In this document: positions 22,491 through 33,190 of the stretch, piece by piece
Layout of the letters: each line of letters begins with the position of its first letter
Numbering within the stretch: the first letter of the stretch is position 1
Source: Gari tellinella
Lineage: Eukaryota; Mollusca; Bivalvia; Cardiida; Psammobiidae
Assembly (NCBI GenBank): GCA_922989275.2
Contig: OV277856.1
Span: forward strand, 54,197,358 to 54,261,357
Direction of reading: 5' to 3'
Length of the DNA stretch: 64,000 nt
Program-made: the position numbers and the translations under genes
The notes under the pieces: model-generated
The model's input: only the letters and a program-made list of their open reading frames with translations
Told to the model about the DNA's origin: nothing
The model's database searches: none

Positions 22491-23213
22491 ATATAATTTG
22501 CATAACGGAAGCGTGGGATGACAGGAAGTTGTCTTGTTTAGTATAAGGGCGGTTACCAAATTCTTACTAATCGGTGACGTAGTCAGTTATGTACATGTAG
22601 TCCGACCTTTCGTAACCCCAACATATTCTAAAAGGCGTGACGTAGATTGAGTAATAGTTTACTTTAAGAACGTTATGCTAAAATACTATACTGAACAGAA
22701 AAAAATGATTCGGCAGCATTTTCTGCCTGCTGATAAGATGACTATGTTGCCATGCTTTTTTTTTCAAAAATCTATTCAAATTCGTAACACAAGAGGGTAA
22801 ACAATGGTAAAATAAAGTATTTTCATGCATGTCTGAGTATACATAAAGGACAGGTAACTCTTGACACAGTGGTACGATTTCAACAATAAGTGCACTTTTT
22901 CAAGACCTTCACTGGTGTACTCCATTCGTAATCCGTTTAGAGAATATCACTATGTCCACTAAGGACTAACACATTTCTAAGTGTCCTAACAAAATTTCTT
23001 GCGATTAAGTTGGGTTTTACGGCACCGCAACACATAAAACGGTCATATGGCGCCGAGAAACGACCACTTTATTACACATAAACATCAAAAGACACAAAAC
23101 ACTCGTAAAAGCACTATAAGCACGACGAACACTTAGAACAGTCCAGCAAATACTTATATTAAAGAGGATCGCAATCAGACTAGCATCAGAAATTTAAGTC
23201 ATTTTTAAATATC

Positions 23214-23567
23214 CAGCGCTCCCTCTCTACAACCAATGGAAGACAAAGATTGTGTGCGTTGTTCGGAGGGAGTCGTTTTAGGATCGGAAATTGGCTTACA
23301 TTTGCAAACAGCTTGAATCCATATCAAACGCCGCGTGATGGGGCGTCTTATCTGGATTCAAGATGTTTGTCACTCGGCATAAATTTATTTTCTGTGAAAA
23401 TGTCCATTATATCACTTTGAGAAAAACAGCAGATCTCAGTTTTAAGCAGACGATATTGCAGCAGTAAAAGCGTTAAATATCATTATCCTGTTCCGGGAAC
23501 TGTGGTAAGAGTCGTTATAAAAAGGGAATTGGTGTTGGGAGGGCCGTTGTAGGGAGGGAGCGGTGTA
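23214..23567. mobile_element. MITE, CAGCGCTCCCTCTCTACAAC family
   Basis: 354 bp with CAGCGCTCCCTCTCTACAAC at the left and GTTGTAGGGAGGGAGCGGTG at the right. Off-centre at 23,305-23,369 is a core-B palindrome (CAAACAGCTTGAATCC / GGATTCAAGATGTTTG). Decayed relatives lie at 5,457-5,741, 49,930-50,190, 50,540-50,714, 53,880-54,066 and 61,020-61,086. Confidence 0.85.
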
Positions 23568-23618
23568 GGTCAAACGCTTATATAAACGGGTAAGATTAGT
23601 TTAGGATAAGAAATTCTG

Positions 23619-23682
23619 TTTAAAATAATAGTTTTAGCGTAAACGCGTTTATTGGGAAAGAATAACAGATTCTCCACTGTAG
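23619..23682. mobile_element. MITE CAGTGGAGAA family, right-end fragment
   Basis: AAAATAATAGTTTTAGCGTA through AACAGATTCTCCACTGTA is the right quarter of the family; the rest is absent. Confidence 0.85.
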
Positions 23683-23953
23683 TTCACTCGACCACTCATG
23701 TTACAATAATGACGTAATTTTGAAAACGAAACTAAATGTCAAATGATCAGTTTTACTTAAAAGAATAAAATTAAATATTAATTCAAAATTTGGATATGGT
23801 ATCAGAAAAGTCTTTTCACAACATATTGTTATATATATACTTTTTTATTCCACTTTGCAGTGATTTTCAACATGTAAAATAATATAAGTACATGACAGAC
23901 AATGTGTAGAAAATAAATAAACTATAAATAAATTAAAGAGGAAAGGTTAACTA

Positions 23954-24290
23954 CCGGCGGTAGTGGCCCAATGGTTATACCATTGGACTACGGTACCAGG
24001 GGTCGTAAGTTCGATCCCCCGCTGGACCAGCGGTCTGACTAGGGGATTTTTTTCTGAATCCCCGATGATGTACAGGAATGTCCTTGAGCAAGACATGTAC
24101 CGCGAATTGCTCCTCTCCACCCAGGGGTTAAAATGGGTACCTGTGAAGGGTCTGAGTCGGTACTGCGGCTGCATTTGACTGCGCCATATGTTAGCAGTGC
24201 TCATAGGCAAGATGGCTCAATGATCAGGGGAGTATATGTACAGTCGGCTGAGCGGTCATTCGGACTGAAAGTAGACTTTAACTTGGTATA
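23954..24290 (+). mobile_element. tRNA-headed SINE
   Basis: The head has a box A-like TAGTGGCCCAATGGTTATAC and a box B-like AAGTTCGATCCCC, ending in a GGACCAG acceptor-like stretch. The body has TGTCCTTGAGCAAGACATG and ends with CATTCGGACTGAAAGTAGAC followed by an AT-rich tail. The same 3' end occurs alone at 9,356-9,440. It is transcribed by RNA polymerase III if intact; no protein is encoded. Confidence 0.75.
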
Positions 24291-24318
24291 TTTATTATTT
24301 AACTATCTGTACATTTAC

Positions 24319-24352
24319 AGTGGAGAATCTGTTATTCTTTCCCAATAAACGC
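24319..24352. mobile_element. MITE CAGTGGAGAA family, left-end fragment
   Basis: CAGTGGAGAATCTGTTATTC followed by TTTCCCAATAAACGC, then homology stops. Confidence 0.85.
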
Positions 24353-24644
24353 TGTAGTACTCTGTACAATCGTTTTAGACACAGTCTGTTGTATATTACT
24401 GTGACGCGTTTTGTCTATGTCACTGCAATATGTCACAGACACCGTGCAGATATTCTGAACAACATGTTCATTAACTTGATCTGTTAGCAAATTTGGTAAG
24501 GTATCAATTGCAATTTACCTGTAGTGATTAAAATGTGAAATGATCAGATTTTAAAACAATATTGTTGCAGTTGTATACAAAATCATGTACAGGGCACTTT
24601 TCTACACTACTGTAATTAACAACAACAATAAATTCTAATGAGTC

Positions 24645-24858
24645 TTAACCCTTAGCCCGCCAAATAAATTGTCGTCTGCTATATTTCTCGTCTGCTTCAA
24701 GTTTCAAAGTGCTTCAAAGTTGCTCAAAATTGCTGAAAATGTTGTCCGAGTGTCAAACAGCTTGGGTCCGGATGAGACGCCGAGTTACTCGGCGTCTCAT
24801 CCGGATCCAAGCTGTTTGCATATGGAGCTATAGTCGTGCGTGGCAGGCTAAGGGTTAA
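24645..24858. mobile_element. MITE, TTAACCCTTAGCCCGCCA family with core-B
   Basis: Ends TTAACCCTTAGCCCGCCA and TGGCAGGCTAAGGGTTAA. At 24,754-24,818 it has a nearly perfect palindrome, CAAACAGCTTGGGTCCGGAT / ATCCGGATCCAAGCTGTTTG. The ends are unrelated to the other core-B hosts apart from the TTAA start. Confidence 0.85.
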
Positions 24859-24989
24859 TGAGTCTCGGGTTGTAGTTTCTTTTCACTAAAACGAAATCGA
24901 AATAAATGTGAAAAGAGACAAACAGGACTCAAAGTGACTGAATAAGTATGCGTCTGCTAACAGTTTATGTACTGTTTGCTCTATAATCA

Positions 24990-26230
24990 GGTATAGTATT
25001 TGAGTGATTACAATCACCCGCTTAAAACTCCGTTACAATGGGACGCGCTTCAGAACGAGTTTTGATACAGATTCTATCCGTTTTGTGTTACGGCTTCTGC
25101 ACCGTGCAGCATGTGTAAACAGATTTAGGTACACAACCTTTCCCATTTGCGCAAACCCCACAGGCGAATGTACACCCAAAATAGGCATTGCGTCTCTAGG
25201 TTCAATGACCACTGTCGCTTTTGAATTTGTAAAATTGCCTTTTACGGGGCGATTGTTTGTAAAGTTCACATGTACACTGCACTTTTATTAAGACAACTTT
25301 CAGTTTCGGAAGAAATGCCGAACGCCTTCTGGCTTTTTTCTCAATTTTCGTGTATATACTCGTATGTGTTGATCGTTACATACCGCGACTGTTATCGTTT
25401 CCCTTTTTGGGGGCAATGGTTGTTTTTTTATTGATTTTAATCATTGCTAATCGTTCTTGGCAATTCTTGGCAATGCTACGGCTCCGAAAGGATTGTTTTG
25501 TGAATGCTACAGATTCTTTCTTACATTGTTACAGATTCTGACGGGCGTTGCAATTATATGTAACCCTGATGGAGCAGTGGTGACGAACGCAATATAAATC
25601 TTTAAAAACAATCCACGAACTTGTACCTGTTTTCTAAAACGTTTGGATACCAGATAATGCGCACAATACATCTAATTTGTTTGTTTGTAAGCATACAGTT
25701 ATGTTTATTTTACGATTTTCATGCATATACAGTTCATATTGTCAGTTAGTTTTTTCCTTTTTAAACCATTTTATTTGGGTTTGCAAGCTTCTTCAACGGG
25801 CAACGGAAAGAAATGTATATAAGATATAAAACACCCTCAACTGTTTTCTTTTCTCATTGATTACACATGCGTCTGTTAATAAATATTCAGTAGAACTTGG
25901 ATTATTTACATTGTATGTGCATCACCTCTGTTTTACAATAAACCGACCTAAATGCTGTTTTCAACATTTTGAATGGAAACAGAATACCATATTCGTCAAT
26001 ACTGCACAACCTTTTTATAAGCTGCAGTTATTCTAATATATTTACATTCACCCTGTAAAGTCTTTATGTAATCCTATTAAAAATATGCAGTCCATCTGCC
26101 GGTCAACCTACAAATCGAAACTGGTTCCAGCCAGTTAGAAAGAGGGCGGAGTCTCCGCCGGGCAGATACCGACCTAGCGAACAGCTAACCATCGTACTTA
26201 GAAAGTATGTCAGGCAATGCGCAATAATGG
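24990..26230. other. Unassigned region
   Basis: No repeat shared with the rest of the window. Overlapping ORFs of 78 to 95 residues on both strands (25,004-25,291) have no motif I recognise and no convincing splice sites, so I do not call a gene. Confidence 0.35.
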
Positions 26231-26461
26231 TCGCCCCAATGAAATAGAAGAAAATGGGTAGAGTTATATGAGCTGTAATAGGGGGTTTTCTTATTTGAGG
26301 TGGTTTGTAACCTACGGGTTCAATGTATTTAAAACTAAAATACCAATTCAAAAATATGTGGTTAGCGACTGAATTCAGCAGAAAATCTTGCAACGAATCA
26401 TTTTAAAACACTCCTATTTTCGGCTATGTTATAGATAATTTGGATACATTTGTACATAGAA

Positions 26462-26530
26462 TCGTTGTTGTAGTGGTTAGTGTCCCTGCTTCTCGTTCAG
26501 GCGACCCGGCTTCGAATCCCATCCGGCACA
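26462..26530 (+). repeat. tRNA-like sequence (pseudogene or SINE head)
   Basis: Box A-like TAGTGGTTAGTGTCC, anticodon-loop-like CTTCTCGTT (CTC in the anticodon position, so Glu-like) and box B-like GGCTTCGAATCCC. The acceptor stem does not pair well. A similar unit in reverse orientation is at 27,029-27,104. Confidence 0.55.
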
Positions 26531-27028
26531 ATATTTTTTTACTCTTTATTTGGAAATGTATTTTCATTATAAAACGTTAAATAGTTTTACGAACGAATCA
26601 CACCTCTTAGAACATTTAAATATAAAATTCAATGAGTTGAAAAATGTTGATGAAATCTTAGATTTTCCTCAATTTTCACCTACGGAACCTGTGTAGATCT
26701 AAATGTGCACGAATGAATCACGACGCAATTCATTCCATATATGTATCAGAATCTGTGAAATGAACCTATATCATTGATTTCTTCATGTTTGGATGGAATT
26801 CAAAAAAATATTTTGGAAGTTATACGGTGAGACAGTGATAGGGTCAATGCATTAATTGGTAGCCAATCTATGAAGGCGTATACCCTTGGTGCTAATTAAA
26901 CTTTGAGTAGTAAATCAAATATAAGTTTAGTTATTGTTTATTGGTTTTCCGAAAAATAAATCAGTAAAATAGATGATATTTATTATTTACTGCGTTTAAA
27001 AATGTGTGACCAAAAAAGGAAAAATACA

Positions 27029-27104
27029 TTCCGGTGACGGGAATCGAACCTGGACCGCCTGGACGAGAAGCAGTGATCCTAAACATCACACCAACGGCTC
27101 AGTA
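27029..27104 (-). repeat. tRNA-like sequence, inverted relative to 26,462
   Basis: On the - strand: GCCGTTGGTGTGATGTTTAG, CTTCTCGTCCAGG, then box B GGTTCGATTCCCG and CACCGGA. Glu(CTC)-like, with a closer box B match than its partner, but stem pairing is incomplete. Confidence 0.55.
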
Positions 27105-27349
27105 CAGATGTTACATCAAACTAATATATATAATATCCGAAAATAAGGCTACTGTTCCAACAAATAAGACAACTTAAGGACATACGCGCCCAATTCGTGC
27201 TAACAAGGTACGATAATTCAAGAATCGTTACTCAACGAAATCGTGCGTGTCGGTTACCTACCGTTTACAGTTTACCGTGGATACTTTCGGTTTCAAACAA
27301 TCTCTATTAATCGCGAATATATAAATGTGGAATTGAGTGTGAACCCGAG

Positions 27350-27969
27350 AACACATACAGACACACAGACCTTAGTAATCGCTTGCGATCCAACGTTCAA
27401 CCAATCAGAGCACGACGTCCATATTTGGTCATAATTTTGACGCGTGGTACTAGGTTCAATTGTGGTCACGACGTCATTTGAATTTCAAGCAGGCTGACTG
27501 GCACCGAGTTCTCTTTACTGACGAATCTCACCGAGCAGTGCAGATGGAAGGCTACGCAAATCTATCACATTCAACATTCAGCAGTCAAGATTTGAGACCG
27601 GCTTCACAGCAAGCGTGGAGGACTGACGTACTTATTGAACGTTACGCTACGCCGTAGAAATGTAGCGTGTGTTGGTGCAAACAGTGGCCATTCACGGTAT
27701 TAATCAAACTGAATACAACTTTGGGCTATTTATGATAATTCATTAAACACCTAAACATTTTAAGAAAAAAAGCAACTTTTATTCAGATTTTTCATTTTGA
27801 CCCCTACCAACTTCTTCATTACATCACTCGTAAAAATTCATCCCGGCAGTATGAGGTTAACTGATATGGATTTAAATTTATAAACTTCATTTTTGTTTTA
27901 GACCATCATCATTGCAACTTTCCAGCAAATGTTCCTGTAATCGTGTGGGACTTTTCTGCTTTCCTCAAT
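27350..27969 (+). mobile_element. Tc1-like fragment, 5' truncated
   Basis: Matches, in inverted order, the element at 41,407-42,580. It includes a broken transposase part with WHRVLFTDES (the first catalytic Asp region; 27,490-27,540 area) and the noncoding tail with GACCCCTACCAACTTCTTCA, ending near GTGGGACTTTTCTGC. The left end is missing. Confidence 0.8.
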
Positions 27970-28110
27970 ATATGTAAAAAAAAAAATACTCCAAAATTAC
28001 CCCAAATATTTCAATATTGGCCAACATTTCGCGACAGGTTGCTTTCCAGATATTAAGCTTCAACCCTTACCCTACTTTCATATTAGTATACTCCCTCTAA
28101 CTAGTTGGGG

Positions 28111-28390
28111 TTCGGGGGGCATGCTCTCCCTGGGAAATTTTATTCGTAGATGGCTTCTGGTGCGTTCAGGGAGCGCGCTGCGCATTTAAAACAGGTAAAA
28201 TACTAATAAACATCCATGTAAATTTATAACTTAAAATAACAAATTGTGATATAGGATCATAATTTTTACGTTGTATTCCGGTTATTGGCCTAGTATACTT
28301 CTACCCATTCCGATAGGTGTCCGGAGCATGCTTCCTGGGAAATCTTTTATTTCTATATAGTCTTTGGTGCGTTCTGGGGGCCTTTATTTT
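28111..28390. repeat. Direct duplication of about 75 bp
   Basis: 28,111-28,180 (GGGGGCATGCTCTCCCTGGG ... GGTGCGTTCAGGG) recurs diverged at 28,316-28,385 (CGGAGCATGCTTCCTGGG ... GGTGCGTTCTGGG), 205 bases apart. Confidence 0.6.
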
Positions 28391-29526
28391 ATATATATAA
28401 CATATGCGTTTTACTATTTTCTTATTATTCACACCTAAAGCATTAAGATCTATTTTCTTAAGGATAAATTTTGATTTAGTAAGTGTTTTCATTCAATTTG
28501 AGCCAACATTCTTTTTAAGAAAAATGGACATACTACAGGCAACAAACTACAATGTATACACTTTGCATCATACTTTTAGTAAGCATCACTTTTTAACTGT
28601 TTTAATGTCTGTTTGTACCAATTGTTACTTAACATTATTTCAGAAAGCCAAAATAATGCATGCCGACTGTTTGCCGAGAATGGCTACATTATGCATTTCA
28701 AATGACCATAGACAAAAAAGAACAATATAATCTATGTTTTTTCTTTTTACCATGGTACTAAGGTATGTTTGAATAACCTATGAGATCCTACGGAGAATTC
28801 ATTTAGCGCGTATGTCCTTAATACGATAATCATACAATCTGACGAGGTTTTATGTATCCGAAATGTCAACAGACCGATATGATATCCGAAAATAGGGCTA
28901 CTTTTAAAATAAATTCGTTGCCCGAATTAATACTGAATTCAACTTGTTCGCTAATGTTTTTGATTTGATAATGTAACTTTGTCTAAAACTGTTCCCATTC
29001 GCTACCATGGCTTATCGTGAACCACCTAAAATAAGAAAACGCCCTATTAAGCTCATATAACTCCACCCACCATTTATCATTATGGTTCCCGGTTTCCTCT
29101 TTTTCATGGGTGCCGCCATTTTTTGCCCTTTGCCTCTCCCTATGTCTGAAAGTCAAGGGAGGGTATCCAGGCTAAGCTAGTGGTTGCTATGGCGTGTAAT
29201 TAGGCTGTAATAAACATGCGCGACATACTTTTTTAAAATATGCTTTACTAATAGATATTTAAGTTGCATTGTTTATTTCTAATGTCTTATAAGTGTTCGT
29301 TAAACACACAGCGACAGTTTACTGGGTAAAATATTGACTTTGTAATCAACGCCGAAACATTTATTTTGGACTACTTTTCAAACCGCATATTATAAAGATC
29401 GAATGGCTGTTACATCCAGGGTTACATTTATCAAACCGTTTTGGCCGGTATATGATATATTCATATACATGAAAACAAATCTGGTAAAATACACATTTAA
29501 TGGACAAGACAGAAAATATAAATATA

Positions 29527-29687
29527 AGGAATAAACAACATATTTTTGCCGTTCACGCGGTATGAACACATTAGCTTCGCATGGTAAGTTTATCGTAAAC
29601 GCCCTTCGGGCGTTTACGAAACTTACGCCCTGCGAACCTAATGTGTTCATACCGTCATGAACGGCAAAAAGATGTTGTTTTATTCCT
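29527..29687. repeat. 160-bp near-perfect palindrome
   Basis: From AGGAATAAACAACAT to its complement ATGTTGTTTTATTCCT, with arms of about 78 bases carrying GCCGTTCACGCGGTATGAAC / GTTCATACCGTCATGAACGG and an apex AAACGCCCTTCGGGCGTTT. Few mismatches are seen. The 128-residue - strand ORF across it is a by-product. Confidence 0.9.
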
Positions 29688-29916
29688 ATAATAACTGCAA
29701 ACAGATTGTATAGATTATGCCATGGGGTCGAAATTGGCCCTTCCTTGGGGTCACACTTTTTACATACAAACATCATTCAAATTGAGCGATACCAGTTAGT
29801 GCGGGGTGTTCACTCAGTAATACAGTACTAAGAAAACCTGTATTGAAGGGCATTTGGTATATTGTATCTCATCCCCCCTCTCTCCATACAACATCACCAC
29901 CTACGGTTACCACTAG

Positions 29917-30205
29917 TTATAATCCCATACAAGCAGCAGTTGCGGAGATATAAGCTTATTTGTAGGTTGTACAAAAAACCTTAACCAAAATATCTAAGTC
30001 CATCAAGGGCCACAACTTACACTAAATGCAAACTTGAGTTACCTGCCTTTATTGATTGCACTAGTGGCAAGGTAATGGTGAAGTTATAATCCCATACAAG
30101 CAGCAGTTGCAGAGATATAAGCTTATTTTTAGGTTGCACACAAAACCTTAACCAAAAGTCCATCAATGGCCATAACTCACACAAAATCCAAAATCGACCC
30201 TTTTT
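29917..30205. repeat. Tandem duplication, period about 169 bp
   Basis: TTATAATCCCATACAAGCAG begins at 29,917 and again at 30,085, followed in both by AGATATAAGCTTATTT, AACCTTAACCAAAA and GTCCATCAA(G/T)GGCCA. Confidence 0.85.
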
Positions 30206-31326
30206 GGTTGAAGCGTACCACATAAAGGATATGTAGGGGAAAAGTTCAATACGGTATTAAGTGATAGTTAATTGATTTTCGCACATTTTATACCTGTCAA
30301 ATGCGTAATTAGTGTATTTTACATACACATTGATCGTTTTCACCCATACACCTACTTATCTAGCACACGGTGAACAGTTATGGCATGTATCTCTTATTGT
30401 TACATTAAATATATTGCACCTAGCAAAGAGTACAATCATCATTTATGTACCTGTAAACATTCAATTGGTCTAATGCAAGCAGTGTAGACCCAGATCAGAC
30501 GGAGCCTAAATGACCCCCTGACCACGGTCTGCACAGTTAGTCACTTTGCTATGTACGGATGAATTTTTAAACATACATAATTATCGTCTCCTTCAAATAG
30601 ATCGTTTGTGATAAGCTAACCACCATTCCTTTATGGGTTTTTTTTTTAAAAAAAAGAAGAAGCTACTCATGAATGATAACAAGTTTGAATCGAGACCGGA
30701 CACCGTGGTACGCGTCGTCCGCTTCTGGATATGTTAATATATGTAAACTTGATATATAAAAAATGTTGATTATATATATTATATATGTGATCATTATCAA
30801 AACTACTTGGAGCTGCTTAATAAGATTTAACGACGGCGTGAAGCTATCAATATTCAGTTATGCTAAACAGAAAACATTTAGATCTACAACCATCAGACAT
30901 CGTTATATGAAAATCTAATTAATACTCATAGCAAGTGTTATCGAAAAGGTACCCTGCAGATTTCATGCATACTAAACCGGAAGTTGACCTGTTACGCTAT
31001 AATTATGCCATAAACAATGATCGTGCCTAGTGTTACTGGCCTGTGTCAGAACTTGATAACATATCAGGCTTCATACGACGAACTGCTTGACAAATTAAAA
31101 AGCTCTACAGCCATGACCTAGAGAATTCGAGCACTGTAGAAACGTCAACCAATCTATGTATGGGTATGTCAAGTTATACGTCGAATTAGTGACACTTGTT
31201 TGTCATTGGGATATTTTTGCGTGTTCTAGTTTTATTTATTTTTAAATCATATTATATTTTAACTATAAATATTATATGAAATAATGAAATGTAGATCTAT
31301 TACTGCAAAATCTCGAAAGGTATGAC

Positions 31327-31690
31327 TTAATTACTTAAAATATATATGCTAATACTTACATATATGATCAGTATCGACAATGGAAAAGGACAGGTATATA
31401 GTTGTGTCATCAGCGAATAGGTGTACTTTGAATTGGCGAAGATCGTTAATGTAAATGAGGAATAGTAATGGGCCGAGGACATTACCCTGGGGGAACCTGA
31501 TGGAACTGGGATGGTGGAGGACATGTAAATATTTACAGCTATTGCCAGAGACCTGAGATACTGGTCCTCTTATGTCATAGTGATGTAGCTTGGTCAGTGA
31601 TTTTTCGTTATTGGCCATATTTAACATAGTCCGCTTACTAACTCTTATACTTTTCATCAAAGTATCATTACCCTTGAACAACAATAATTT
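31327..31690 (-). pseudogene. Non-LTR retrotransposon reverse transcriptase fragment
   Basis: The - strand frame 31,684-31,349 has [10 protein letters not shown], then [18 protein letters not shown] and [12 protein letters not shown]. These are the fingers/palm signatures of a LINE reverse transcriptase, with the catalytic FADD pair in place (FA-DD). About 110 residues remain, with shifts to a second frame at the 3' end. Upstream - strand sequence (31,965-31,729) is open but not recognisable. A dead fragment; clade not assignable. Confidence 0.85.
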
Positions 31691-32636
31691 GTCAATTTTA
31701 GCCTTGTCCTATTTGGGACTCAAGCAGTTTAAACCTGAATTGTAAACACTTTCTGAACATGTTGATATGAATGTGTAAAGTCCTGGCCAATTTGGATACC
31801 GGTTAAATTAAATAAGTCATACTCATTTACAAAAAAGAACAAAACCATTTTAGCCCTGTTTTCTGTGTTAATGAAATAATTTTCATGGGATTTAGCCAGA
31901 TTTTCGGACAGTGTTTGCAGTAGTTCAGTATTTTCAATCCTGGTGAGAAGGTCACGAAAGACCACGTCATATCTTCTTTACCCCTTGAGTGATTTTTATT
32001 TAACTCTAACTATTGGCCTTGTTGATACTATGTGTTGAACTTGAGCAGTTTTCTCATTGTGTCTTACTCCTCCTTTTGTGGAATCCTTTCTGACTTGGTC
32101 AGTGTTCTAGTCACATTTGGAATCCACAGTGGTTTGTACAGGTACTAGCATGCTGCTGTTATGTACATGTAGCATTCATTTGATGTTTTTACTTTGACAA
32201 TGTTTGACCACCATACTTTTCAAAGGACTTATTTCAAATACATGTGTTAGCCAATATGGAGAATTGAAATGCTTGGTGCAAATGGGTATAATGTCAGACT
32301 ATAAAGGGGTTCAAATGGACATTCTAAAGAGAAAATAAGGATTCCTTGCACCTCGGGAACAGTTTGATAATTACGATGTCATAGATAGTTTTGGAATTAG
32401 TTAGCCGCAGATGATTGTGGAATTGCCCAAAGTTTTGTAAATTTGGAGGTAATTTCTTTTCACTATAAAAACGTTTTTATTATTTTCTATAAATACAAAT
32501 GAAAAGAGGGATATAATTTTCAGTTGTATAGAGTGACATTTTTAGGGGTTGAGTAATATCTTTGCTGTTTTCATCATAAATGCACCTCCACAACTTGTTT
32601 TGGTGGCCATCTTGGTTTACACTGCACTATTACCTT

Positions 32637-33190
32637 AAAGGCACAATACCGCCCAAATTGATGTTTAAAACACTCAATTTCTTATATGTGTGCATTTTTA
32701 AGTATTAAAACTAAGTGAAATCGGGTGTAAGAAGCCTGACATATGCACCCACTTCGTACAGAATCCTACCTAAATGTGTTCAATTCTTATCGTGTTGGTT
32801 TACATTATAAGCGGGTTTGTTTACAAATAAGACTACGGGCTGGTTCCGAGAACTTTCGAACGATTGCATAAAGGTCACGTGATTGATTCGGCCGCGACAA
32901 TGTGTATACAATACATCAGTTTGTGTAACATTTAGTTGCCAAACTGATAGGAGTTGTCTCTTTTTGATTGAAAAGCGCTCGACTTGTTGTATAGAATTAT
33001 GCAAATGAGCTTTACCGAGTATGTCCGTAAACTTTCGTCGCTATTCAAAAATAAACAAACTTGATTACTTGTTTCCATAAATTTCACTGTTCGTTAGCAA
33101 TATTGCCTCAAGTATCACCACGTGTTACTTCTTTTTATATGGAATGATTACGATAGTGACATAGATTTCATGTTAGAAAAATGTTCGATA
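32637..33190. repeat. Interspersed repeat, uninterrupted copy
   Basis: Starts AAAGGCACAATACCGCCC, continues TATTAAAACTAAGTGAAATC, and includes TATTGCCTCAAGTATCACC and TTACTTCTTTTTATATGG. It is the intact counterpart of the copy split by MITEs at 1,410-2,560. Confidence 0.7.

Larger units (their letters stand above)
27174..28821. mobile_element. TIR element (TTAAGGACATACGCGC ends) with internal Tc1
   Basis: 16-bp perfect terminal inverted repeats, TTAAGGACATACGCGC and its complement. The start with TTAA suggests a TTAA-target superfamily (inference). Interior blocks (28,430-28,740; 27,200-27,345) recur at 61,187-61,345 and 61,560-61,880 without the Tc1 insert, so the Tc1 arrived later. A direct repeat ATATCCGAAAATA(A/G)GGCTAC flanks at 27,132 and 28,880. 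Confidence 0.7.

Noticed and set aside
25004..25291. Overlapping ORFs of 95 (+) and 78 (-) residues
   Set aside because: No family motif, no splice sites, and open in both directions; I could not support either.
29390..29776. 128-residue ORF on the - strand
   Set aside because: It covers the 160-bp palindrome; no motif is recognisable.
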